This document shows positions 53,034-59,540 of a DNA stretch of 64,000 nucleotides, in pieces. This DNA is from Gordonibacter pamelaeae (GTDB lineage Bacteria; Actinomycetota; Coriobacteriia; Coriobacteriales; Eggerthellaceae), in NCBI RefSeq assembly GCF_042665095.1, contig NZ_JBHTBV010000006.1. One strand, 5' to 3'. The position numbers and the translations under genes were made by a program. The first letter of the stretch is position 1. Each line of letters begins with the position of its first letter. The notes beneath the pieces are model-generated. The model saw nothing but the letters and a program-made list of their open reading frames with translations. It ran no database searches and was not told the DNA's origin.

Positions 53034-55619
53034 CTACTCCACGCCCGTCACCTCGTAGTCCTGCTCCTCCACGGCGGCCTTCAGGGTCGCATCGTCCACC
53101 TCGTGCGCGAGCTTCGCGACGGCGGTCTTCGCGTCGAGGTCCACGACGGCCTCCTCCACGCCGTCCACGGCTTCGAGGGCCTTCTTCACGCGCGCGACGC
53201 AGTGCTGGCACATCATGCCCTCGACATGCAGGGTCTTCTCCATGGCGCTCTCCTTCGTTATAGGGTCTTCCTTCACGGCGGGCGCGGGGGCGTCCGCCGG
53301 TGCTGCTGTGAACCGCGGCTGCCACCCGCGCAGCCGCAGCGCGTTCGACACCACGCACACCGAGCTCAACGACATGGCGGCCGCGGCGATCATCGGGTTC
53401 AGGTTCACGCCTGCGAAGGCCAGCGCGCCGGCCGCCACCGGGATGCACACGGCGTTGTAGACGAGCGCCCAGAACAGGTTCTGCTTGATGTTGCGCAGGG
53501 TGGCGCGCGACAGCTGGATGGCCGCCGGCACGTCCATGAGGTCGCTTCTCATGAGCACGACATCGGCGCTCTCGATGGCCACGTCGGTGCCGGCGCCGAT
53601 GGCGATGCCGATGTCGGCGCGGGCGAGCGCGGGCGCATCGTTGATGCCGTCGCCCACCATGGCCACGCGGCCGCGCTCGGCCAGGCGGCGGATCTCGCGC
53701 TCCTTGCCCTCGGGCAGCACGCCGGCTATCACCTCGTCTGCGCCCACCTCGCGCTGGATGGCGGCGGCCGTGCGCTCGTTGTCGCCGGTGAGCATCACGG
53801 TGCGGATGCCCATGGCTTTGAGCTCGGCCACGGCGGCGCGGCTCGTGGGCTTCACCGTGTCGGCCACGGCGATCACGCCCAGCAGCCTGCCGTCGGCGGC
53901 GAAGAACAGCGGCGTCTTGCCATCGTCGGCCAGGCGCTGCGCCCGTGCCCCCATCTCGCCTGCATCCACGCCGTGCGCCTCCATCATGCGCAGGTTGCCG
54001 GCCAGCACGGCCGCGTCGTCCACGGCGGCGGACAGGCCCTCGCCGGACACCTGCATGAAGCCCTCGACGCGAGCGTCCGCCGCCATCCCGCGCGCCTCGG
54101 CGAAGCCGCACACGGCGCGGGCGAGCGGGTGCTCGCTTGGATGCTCCACGGCCAGCGCCGTCGCCAGCAGGCGCTCCTCGGGCACGCCCGGCGCAGGCAG
54201 CACGTCGGTCACGCTCGGGGTTCCCTGGGTCACGGTGCCGGTTTTGTCCAGCACGACGGTGCGCACGTCGTGGGCGCCCTCCAGCGCCTCGGCCGACTTC
54301 ACCAGGATGCCGCTCCTCGCGCCGCGGCCGGTGCCCACCATGATGGCCGTGGGCGTGGCGAGCCCCAGCGCGCAGGGGCACGATATCACGAGCACCGAGA
54401 TGGCGTGCGACAGGGCCGACTCGAGCCCCGCCCCCAGCACCATCCATACGGCGAACGTGCCCAGCGCGATGACGATGACCACGGGCACGAACACGCCGCT
54501 TATGCGGTCGGCGATCTTCTCGATGGGCGCCTTGGAACTGGTGGCCTCGTCCACGAGGCGGATGATGCCGGCGAGCGTGGTGTCGTCGCCCACGCGCGTG
54601 GCGCGCATGGTGAAGTAGCCCGTGCGGCTCACCGTGGCCCCCGTCACCGGGTCGCCAGGCGCCTTGTCGACCGGCACCGACTCGCCGGTGATGGCCGACT
54701 CGTCCACCGATGCCGCGCCGGCCACCACCACGCCGTCCACCGGCACGCCCTCGCCCGCGCGCACCGCCAACACGTCGCCCTCGCGCACGTCGTCGGCCAG
54801 GATCTGCTCCTGGGTGCCGTCGGCGGATACGCGCACGGCCGTCTTGGGCGCCAGGTCCATGAGCGTGGCGATGGCATCGGTCGTGCGGCCCTTCGCGCGC
54901 GCCTCGAAGTACTTGCCCAGCGTGATGAGCGTGAGGATCATGGCCGCGCTCTCGAAGTACAGGTCCATGCCGGCCGCATGCGCCCCGTGCACGTCGCCCG
55001 CACCGAGCGCGTAGGCGATGCGGTACAGCGCGTACACGCCGTATACCGTGGCCGCCGTGGAGCCGAGCGCTATGAGCGAGTCCATGTTGGGCGCGCCGCG
55101 GAAGAGCGTCTTGAAGCCCACGCGGAAGAACTTGAAGTTCACGAACACCACGGGCGCGAGCAGCAGCAGCTGCGTGAGGCCGAACGCCATGATGTTGCGC
55201 TCGCCCAGCAAGAACCCCGGCAGCGGCCAGCCGAACATGTGGCCCATGGAGATATAGAACAGCGGGATGGTGAACGCGAACGACACGACGAGCCGCATCC
55301 TCACCTGCTTGGCCTCTGCGGCGGCCGCACCCATCGGCGTGGGCGCTCCCGCCCGGGCGTCGCCGCCCGCAACAGAGCCCCCGGCACCCACGGGGCCCGC
55401 CCCCTTGGCCGGGCGCGGGAAGGCGCCGTAGCCCGCCTTCTCCACGGCCGCGGCCACGGCTGCGAGCGTCTCGGGCGCGCCGTCGGAGTCCACTTCCATG
55501 CTGTTCTTCAGCAGGTTCACAGCAACGTCGGACACGCCTTCCACGCCGCGCGCCGCCTTCTCCACGTGCGCCGAGCACGCCGCGCACGTCATGCCGGTCA
55601 CGTCGAACGTCTGCTTCAA
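53034..55619 (-). CDS. copA: Cu(I)-exporting P1B-type ATPase with C-terminal CopZ-like domain
   Basis: An 861-residue copper pump. An N-terminal heavy-metal-associated (HMA) domain has VTGMTCAACSAHVEKAARGV (CxxC). Membrane helix 6 carries SCPCALGLATPTA (CPC), the phosphorylation site is VLDKTGTVTQGTPSV, and GDGINDAPALARADIG lies in the hinge. After the last helices a linker DAPAPAVKEDPITKESAM leads to a second HMA domain (residues 793-861) with VEGMMCQHCVARVKKALEAV. A C-terminal HMA is unusual. The domain begins at an in-frame ATG with its own ribosome site (53250-53255), so a separate 69-residue CopZ may also be made. Probably cotranscribed with csoR upstream. Confidence 0.95.
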   Translation of the reverse strand: MKQTFDVTGMTCAACSAHVEKAARGVEGVSDVAVNLLKNSMEVDSDGAPETLAAVAAAVEKAGYGAFPRPAKGAGPVGAGGSVAGGDARAGAPTPMGAAAAEAKQVRMRLVVSFAFTIPLFYISMGHMFGWPLPGFLLGERNIMAFGLTQLLLLAPVVFVNFKFFRVGFKTLFRGAPNMDSLIALGSTAATVYGVYALYRIAYALGAGDVHGAHAAGMDLYFESAAMILTLITLGKYFEARAKGRTTDAIATLMDLAPKTAVRVSADGTQEQILADDVREGDVLAVRAGEGVPVDGVVVAGAASVDESAITGESVPVDKAPGDPVTGATVSRTGYFTMRATRVGDDTTLAGIIRLVDEATSSKAPIEKIADRISGVFVPVVIVIALGTFAVWMVLGAGLESALSHAISVLVISCPCALGLATPTAIMVGTGRGARSGILVKSAEALEGAHDVRTVVLDKTGTVTQGTPSVTDVLPAPGVPEERLLATALAVEHPSEHPLARAVCGFAEARGMAADARVEGFMQVSGEGLSAAVDDAAVLAGNLRMMEAHGVDAGEMGARAQRLADDGKTPLFFAADGRLLGVIAVADTVKPTSRAAVAELKAMGIRTVMLTGDNERTAAAIQREVGADEVIAGVLPEGKEREIRRLAERGRVAMVGDGINDAPALARADIGIAIGAGTDVAIESADVVLMRSDLMDVPAAIQLSRATLRNIKQNLFWALVYNAVCIPVAAGALAFAGVNLNPMIAAAAMSLSSVCVVSNALRLRGWQPRFTAAPADAPAPAVKEDPITKESAMEKTLHVEGMMCQHCVARVKKALEAVDGVEEAVVDLDAKTAVAKLAHEVDDATLKAAVEEQDYEVTGVE
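53241..53255 (-). promoter_or_regulatory. Internal ribosome binding site and start for a CopZ-like product
   Basis: On the minus strand AAGGAG (53255-53250), a six-base spacer and ATG (53243-53241) lie inside copA, in frame, exactly at the boundary of the last HMA domain. Translation from here would give a 69-residue copper chaperone, the standard CopZ length. Confidence 0.6.
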
Positions 55620-55856
55620 GGCTTCCGCCTCCTAACTTGCGCGGCCCGTGCGGACCGCGTCGTCCGTCCTGGTTGTCTTCGCCGTCGAACGGGGCCGCGT
55701 GCTCCTGCGCCACGCGCATCGCACCGTTCGATCGGGCGCGAGCCCGCCTTGGCTCGCATGCCCGCGACGTCGGTTTTTCGTTCGCTCGCAAGCCCGCCCG
55801 ATCCACCCGCTGAAAGCACCGCTTCCGCACAGGCAGCTTTCCCGATCACGAACGGA

Positions 55857-55872
55857 TGTTTCACGTGAAACA
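55857..55872. other. parS-like site A (TGTTTCACGTGAAACA)
   Basis: An exact match to the actinobacterial parS 16-mer bound by ParB, between copA and csoR. The surrounding 295-base gap holds no gene. Its left flank (CACGAACGGA) is the same as at site D. Confidence 0.88.
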
Positions 55873-55914
55873 TCCGCCGTCGAATCGCTTGCGGCAATAC
55901 GCGCTGCGGTGCGG

Positions 55915-56319
55915 TCAGCGCGAGAACTTCCTCATGAGCTGCATGACCTCGTCGACGACCTCCACGTTGCCGCGCTGTATCTGCTCGACCACGCATGTCT
56001 CCAAATGGTTCTGCAGAAGCTTGCTCGAGATGCTGCGCACGGCGCTCTCGGCCGCGGCCAGCTGCACGAGCACGTCGCCGCAGTAGCGGTTGTCGTCGAG
56101 CATGGCCTTCACCCCGCCCAGCTGCCCTATCACCCGGTTGAGGCGCTTTTGCAGGTCGGCCTGCAGCTCCTCGTCGCGGGGCGTTTCCTTGTGACGGCAC
56201 GGGCACGCCGCCCCGTCGCGCGCGCCGCCCTCCGTCGCCCTCGCGCCGTCGTCGGTCGCGATCGCGCCGTCGTCGGTCGCGGTCGCCTTTTCATCCGTCA
56301 ACGGGCCGTCGCTCGCCAT
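55915..56319 (-). CDS. csoR: CsoR-family copper-sensing repressor
   Basis: A 134-residue DUF156 helical repressor. The Cu(I) ligands form the C-H-C set in NRYCGDVL and NHLETCVV. LQKRLNRVIGQLGGVKAMLD is the conserved first helix. An unusual N-terminal extension of about 45 residues has repeats of the type ATDDGA and a CPCRHKE cluster that could also bind metal. It sits upstream of copA in the same direction. Two operator-like palindromes lie in its promoter. Copper binding would release DNA and induce the operon. Confidence 0.92.
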   Translation of the reverse strand: MASDGPLTDEKATATDDGAIATDDGARATEGGARDGAACPCRHKETPRDEELQADLQKRLNRVIGQLGGVKAMLDDNRYCGDVLVQLAAAESAVRSISSKLLQNHLETCVVEQIQRGNVEVVDEVMQLMRKFSR

Positions 56320-56342
56320 GGCTCGTCCTCTCTGCTTGCCTT

Positions 56343-56359
56343 ATACCCCTGTCGGGTAT
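56343..56359 (-). promoter_or_regulatory. CsoR operator, site 1
   Basis: ATACCCCTGTCGGGTAT is a near-perfect 17-bp palindrome of the CsoR type (consensus TACCCnnnnnGGGTA). It lies 24 bases ahead of the csoR start. Confidence 0.75.
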
Positions 56360-56377
56360 CTATCACGCGGTCAGTAT

Positions 56378-56394
56378 ATACCCCATGAGGGTAT
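56378..56394 (-). promoter_or_regulatory. CsoR operator, site 2
   Basis: ATACCCCATGAGGGTAT is a second copy, 35 bp centre to centre from site 1 (about three to three and a half helical turns). Confidence 0.75.
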
Positions 56395-56523
56395 TGTCAA
56401 GAGACGTTGCCCGACAGTTTGTCAACATCGTGCAGGTTTTCGCTCCTCCTTGGCCCGGGTCGGTCCGTGCGAAACTGCATGAATGGTAGAATTGCCCGCT
56501 GAAACCGATAGAGGAGGAATTCC

Positions 56524-57084
56524 ATGACCACCGTCTCGTCCGTGAAAGACGTGAGGAACAGCAAGATAAGCGTGCAGGTTGCCGTGATATCCATGCTGCT
56601 GGTGCCGGTGGCGGGCGTGAGCTGCCTGCTGTTCCCCGCCCTTGCCGAGGAGGCGCTGCCGTGGTACCTGGGCGTGCCGATGGTGGTCTCGGCCATCGGC
56701 AGCATCGTGGCCGTCGTGCGCGAGCGCGATGCGGGCGCGGGCCGCGAGAGCCTGGGGTCGGCCATCGTGCTGTGCGTCCTCGGCCTGGTCATCATCGTGC
56801 ACGGGGCGAACTCCACCGTGTTCATCGGCATCGTATGGGGCCTTCTCGGCCTGCAGAAGGCCGCCCGCACGTTCGACGGCATCTTCTCCGACATCAGGCA
56901 CAAGCGCCCCTTCGCCGTGGCGCTGGCGTTCTGCGTGCTGCAGTTCGTGCTGTCGGTGCTGCTCATACTGAACCCGTTCGCCAACATCGAGCACCATCTC
57001 ATCGTGCTGGGCATCGAGCTCATCCTCTATCCCTTCAAGCTGCATCGCAAGCACGGCAAGCTGAAGATAGAGGCCGAGGCGTAG
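56524..57084 (+). CDS. HdeD/DUF308-family membrane protein
   Basis: A 186-residue membrane protein with six helices in three pairs, as in HdeD (AVISMLLVPVAGVSCLLFPA, SAIVLCVLGLVIIVHGANST, ALAFCVLQFVLSVLLILNPF). A charged, lysine-rich C-terminus follows. HdeD relatives are associated with acid and envelope stress, function not defined. GGAGGAATTCC precedes ATG 56524, with a TAGAAT -10 around 56485-56490. It diverges from csoR. Confidence 0.82.
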   Translation: MTTVSSVKDVRNSKISVQVAVISMLLVPVAGVSCLLFPALAEEALPWYLGVPMVVSAIGSIVAVVRERDAGAGRESLGSAIVLCVLGLVIIVHGANSTVFIGIVWGLLGLQKAARTFDGIFSDIRHKRPFAVALAFCVLQFVLSVLLILNPFANIEHHLIVLGIELILYPFKLHRKHGKLKIEAEA

Positions 57085-57193
57085 CGACGGGGGCAGGGCT
57101 GCGCGGGCGGCATCCGCGCAGCTGCAAGAGGCGTGCCGCACTGGAAAACGCGCGGCAGAAGCCCGTCTTGGAGGCGGTCCTGGCAGGCGGTTC

Positions 57194-57976
57194 CTAGAGC
57201 AGCTCGCCGCGCGTCGATATCGTGGCCACCGCGAACGGCACGTCTTTTCCGCTGCGCGCGAGCGCCGTCCGCGCCGCCTGCTCCAGCCCGCCGCAGCAGG
57301 GAACCTCCATGCGCGCGACCGTGACCGAGGCCACGTCGTTGGAGGCGAATATCTCGGCCAGCTTGTCCGCGTAGTCGACCGCGTCGAGCTTGGGGCAGCC
57401 GATGACCGTGATCTTGCCGTCCATGAGGCGACGGTGGAAGTCCGCATAGGCGAACGCCGTGCAGTCGGCCGCCACGAGCACGTGCGCGCCCGCGAAGTAC
57501 GGCGCCTGAGCAGGCACGAGCTTGATCTCCACCGGCCACTGCGCCAACCGGGACCTCGGCGGAGCGTCCGGGGCTGCGGCGGCGGCAGAAGCGTCGGCCG
57601 CCGCCGACGCGGCAGGCGAGTCCTCTGCCGCGAAGAACCTCGAGAGCGACCCCGGGCAGCCGGCTGCATGCCGCGCTGCTGCGACGGGCTCGGGCGCGGC
57701 GCCCGCATGCCCCGACGACCCATCGGCCGGGGACCCTGCTGCCGCCTTCGCCGCGAGCACCGCCTGCTTGTCGTAGGGCTGCGCCTCGCGCTGTACGAAC
57801 GAGATGGCCCCGGCCGGGCATGCCGGCAGGCAGTCGCCCAGCCCGTCGCAGTAGTCGTCGCGCAGGAGCCGCGCCTTGCCGCCCACCAGGCCGATCGCGC
57901 CCTCGTGGCATGCTTCTGCGCACAGCCCGCATCCGTTGCAGGCAACCTCGTCTATCTCCACGATCGTACGGATCAT
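57194..57976 (-). CDS. Two-cluster ferredoxin-domain protein of the anaerobic 260-residue type
   Basis: A 260-residue protein. Residues 1-65 hold two [4Fe-4S] sites, EVACNGCGLCAEACHEGAI and CDGLGDCLPACPAGAI. A low-complexity Ala/Pro/Ser linker (about 75-145) follows. The C-terminal domain (about 145-260) has LAQWPVEIKLVPAQAPYFAG, HVLVAADCTAFAYADFH, VIGCPKLDAVDYADKLAEIF and RMEVPCCGGLEQAA; three separate Cys-containing motifs could bind another cofactor. The family is common in strict anaerobes, often near hydroxylamine-reductase genes, but its reaction is not known. ATG 57976 has GGAGGCGGAG upstream. Single gene. Confidence 0.85.
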   Translation of the reverse strand: MIRTIVEIDEVACNGCGLCAEACHEGAIGLVGGKARLLRDDYCDGLGDCLPACPAGAISFVQREAQPYDKQAVLAAKAAAGSPADGSSGHAGAAPEPVAAARHAAGCPGSLSRFFAAEDSPAASAAADASAAAAAPDAPPRSRLAQWPVEIKLVPAQAPYFAGAHVLVAADCTAFAYADFHRRLMDGKITVIGCPKLDAVDYADKLAEIFASNDVASVTVARMEVPCCGGLEQAARTALARSGKDVPFAVATISTRGELL

Positions 57977-58094
57977 CTCCGCCTCCTCCGTCTCCCCGCC
58001 TGCCGCGGGCCCGCAACCTGCGTCACGCAACCGCCGCCCGCGCCCGAGCTTGCTCCTATTCGAGGCAAGCCTACCATCCCGACCTCCTCTCTTC

Positions 58095-58110
58095 TGTTGT
58101 ATTTACAACA
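58095..58110 (-). promoter_or_regulatory. Palindrome TGTTGTA-TT-TACAACA upstream of the ferredoxin-like gene
   Basis: A perfect 7-2-7 inverted repeat about 120 bases before the leftward ferredoxin-domain gene. It is a good candidate operator. It loosely resembles Crp/FNR- or Rex-like sites without matching any. Confidence 0.5.
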
Positions 58111-58120
58111 TTTCCCACTC

Positions 58121-58152
58121 CAACCGTTTTTTGGTTCGCGAAAAAACGGTTG
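58121..58152. terminator. 12-bp A/T-rich hairpin
   Basis: CAACCGTTTTTT (58121-58132) pairs perfectly with AAAAAACGGTTG (58141-58152). It could be an operator or a bidirectional terminator; the T runs lie inside the stem rather than after it. Confidence 0.4.
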
Positions 58153-58391
58153 TGGAGCCTCTCGCCGCGGTTCGACAGCCCCGAAACGCCGCGACCCCTC
58201 GGCTCGGCAGCTCGGTAGCTCGGCAGTTCCGCAGGACTCTCTCGGTTACCGCATCTCCCCATCCCTCTTTTTTCACTCCCCTGCTCACTTACTCCCCGCG
58301 GGCACTCCCCCTGCATTTTCTGCAACAATACGGCGCCCGGGCGGCCTGGCCGTCCCCTGCGCTGGCACCACCGGGCCCCGTCATCCAAAAA

Positions 58392-58407
58392 TGTTTCACG
58401 TGAAACA
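58392..58407. other. parS-like site B
   Basis: Exact TGTTTCACGTGAAACA, 2,535 bp right of site A and flanked by an extra A/T pair (AATG...CATT). Confidence 0.88.
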
Positions 58408-58638
58408 TTCGTTCGCTATCCCGACGACCCACAGCCCCCGCCATGAGAGGTGCCCCCTCCTCTTTTTCTCTTTCTCTTGCACATCTTTCCCGCGACCTCC
58501 TTGCCTCCCGCTCATCGACCGCCGTTTTTCCAGCACCCTTCCACCCCCCTCCCGGCCCAACCCCAACCCCTCCGCTCCCTTTCGCCGTTTTCCGGCGATT
58601 CGTTTTTTCGTTGGCTGGGAGAAAATCTCCCGAACCTC

Positions 58639-58683
58639 TTGACAGCTCCCTTCCGGTTCGTATACTTATGATCAGTTGTTCAT
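58639..58683 (+). promoter_or_regulatory. Sigma-70 promoter with ArsR/SmtB operator
   Basis: TTGACA (58639-58644), a 16-bp spacer and TATACT (58661-58666) form the best promoter in the window. Directly downstream ATGATCA-GT-TGTTCAT (58668-58683) is a 7-2-7 inverted repeat with one mismatch, matching the core of ArsR/SmtB operators (ATGAACA-N2-TGTTCAT). It overlaps the expected transcription start, as for autorepression. Confidence 0.8.
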
Positions 58684-58699
58684 ATGTTAAGAGGTTGAA

Positions 58700-59098
58700 A
58701 TGACATCAAAGCGAAACGAAGCGAACGAAGCGCCCGCCCCGACGACGGAGCACGATCACGGATGCGCGTGCGGAAGCGCGGAGCATCCCTCGCCCGACCA
58801 GCCGCCCGATTCGTTGCCCGACGAGGAGCTGCTCTACGACCTGGCCGACCTGTTCAAGGTGTTCGGCGACACCACGCGCATCAAGATACTCTACGCCCTC
58901 ATGGGCACGGAGCGGTGCGTGGCCGACATCGCCGAGCTCATCGGCGCCACGCAGAGCGCCGTGTCGCACCAGCTGCGCACGCTCAAGCAGGCCCGCCTCG
59001 TGAAGTTCCAGCGCGACGGCAAGAACGTCATCTACTCGCTGTCGGACGACCACGTGTACACCATGCTGGCCCAGGGCATGACCCACATCTGCGAATGA
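58700..59098 (+). CDS. ArsR/SmtB-family zinc/cadmium-responsive repressor
   Basis: A 132-residue winged-helix repressor. A His/Cys-rich N-terminus (EHDHGCACGSAEHP) could give extra ligands. The recognition helix is in IAELIGATQSAVSHQLRTLK. In the last helix SDDHVYTMLAQGMTHICE carries D-x-H and H-x-x-E at the spacing of the SmtB/CzrA alpha-5 zinc site. FKVFGDTTRIKILYAL is the family core; the ELCV site of arsenic/cadmium sensors is here RCVAD. AAGAGG precedes ATG 58700. It heads a cluster with an HMA protein and a metal ATPase. Confidence 0.92.
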   Translation: MTSKRNEANEAPAPTTEHDHGCACGSAEHPSPDQPPDSLPDEELLYDLADLFKVFGDTTRIKILYALMGTERCVADIAELIGATQSAVSHQLRTLKQARLVKFQRDGKNVIYSLSDDHVYTMLAQGMTHICE

Positions 59099-59121
59099 CG
59101 AGCGCCACCGACACGTACAGA

Positions 59122-59137
59122 TGTTTCACGTGAAACA
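59122..59137. other. parS-like site C
   Basis: Exact TGTTTCACGTGAAACA in the 99-base gap between the ArsR gene and the HMA gene, 730 bp from site B. Confidence 0.88.
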
Positions 59138-59197
59138 TCTCGCCCGGAAGACGAAAACAGGAGAGCGCCGGCAGCGGCGCACGTGAAAGGAAGAACC

Positions 59198-59416
59198 ATG
59201 CGCAAGGCTTTCAAACTCCAGGACCTCGATTGCGCGAATTGCGCCGCGAAGATGGAGAACGCCATCAAGGGCATCGACGGCGTGAAAAGCGCCACGGTCA
59301 GCTTCATGACGCAGAAGCTCGTGATCGAGGCCGACGACGACTGTTTCGACGCCGTGCTCGACGAAGCGCAGCGCGCCTGCTCGAAGATCGAGCCGGATTG
59401 CGTCATCCTGCGTTAA
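59198..59416 (+). CDS. Stand-alone heavy-metal-associated (HMA) domain protein
   Basis: A 72-residue ferredoxin-fold metal chaperone. QDLDCANCAAKMENAIKGID holds the CxxC metal site, in the DCxxC form typical of Zn/Cd HMA domains rather than the MTCxxC of copper. Further cysteines occur near the C-terminus (DDDCFDAV, RACSKIEPDC). GAAAGGAAG precedes ATG 59198. The adjacent ATPase lacks an N-terminal HMA domain, so this protein probably supplies it in trans. Confidence 0.92.
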   Translation: MRKAFKLQDLDCANCAAKMENAIKGIDGVKSATVSFMTQKLVIEADDDCFDAVLDEAQRACSKIEPDCVILR

Positions 59417-59478
59417 CCCACCGACCATCGAGGGGGCGCCTGCGCACGAGCGCGCTCGCCGCACTTTTCACGAACGGA

Positions 59479-59494
59479 TGTTTCACGTGAAACA
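59479..59494. other. parS-like site D
   Basis: Exact TGTTTCACGTGAAACA, 357 bp from site C, in the gap before the ATPase gene. Read as codons it gives the odd in-frame leader FHVKH, which made me reject an ATPase start at 59478. Confidence 0.88.
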
Positions 59495-59540
59495 CTCCGG
59501 CGGCGTTCCGCGCCCTCGACCGAACCGAAAGTTGAAATCG

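Larger units (their letters stand above)
57977..58699. other. Non-coding stretch with palindromes, pyrimidine-rich strand and parS site B
   Basis: No gene is supported in this 723-base gap. It holds two perfect palindromes (58095-58110, 58121-58152), a short tandem motif GCTCGGCAG/GCTCGGTAG around 58198-58226, parS site B (58392-58407) and long plus-strand pyrimidine-rich runs (about 58250-58330 and 58445-58620). The promoter and operator of the ArsR gene occupy the right end. Confidence 0.6.
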
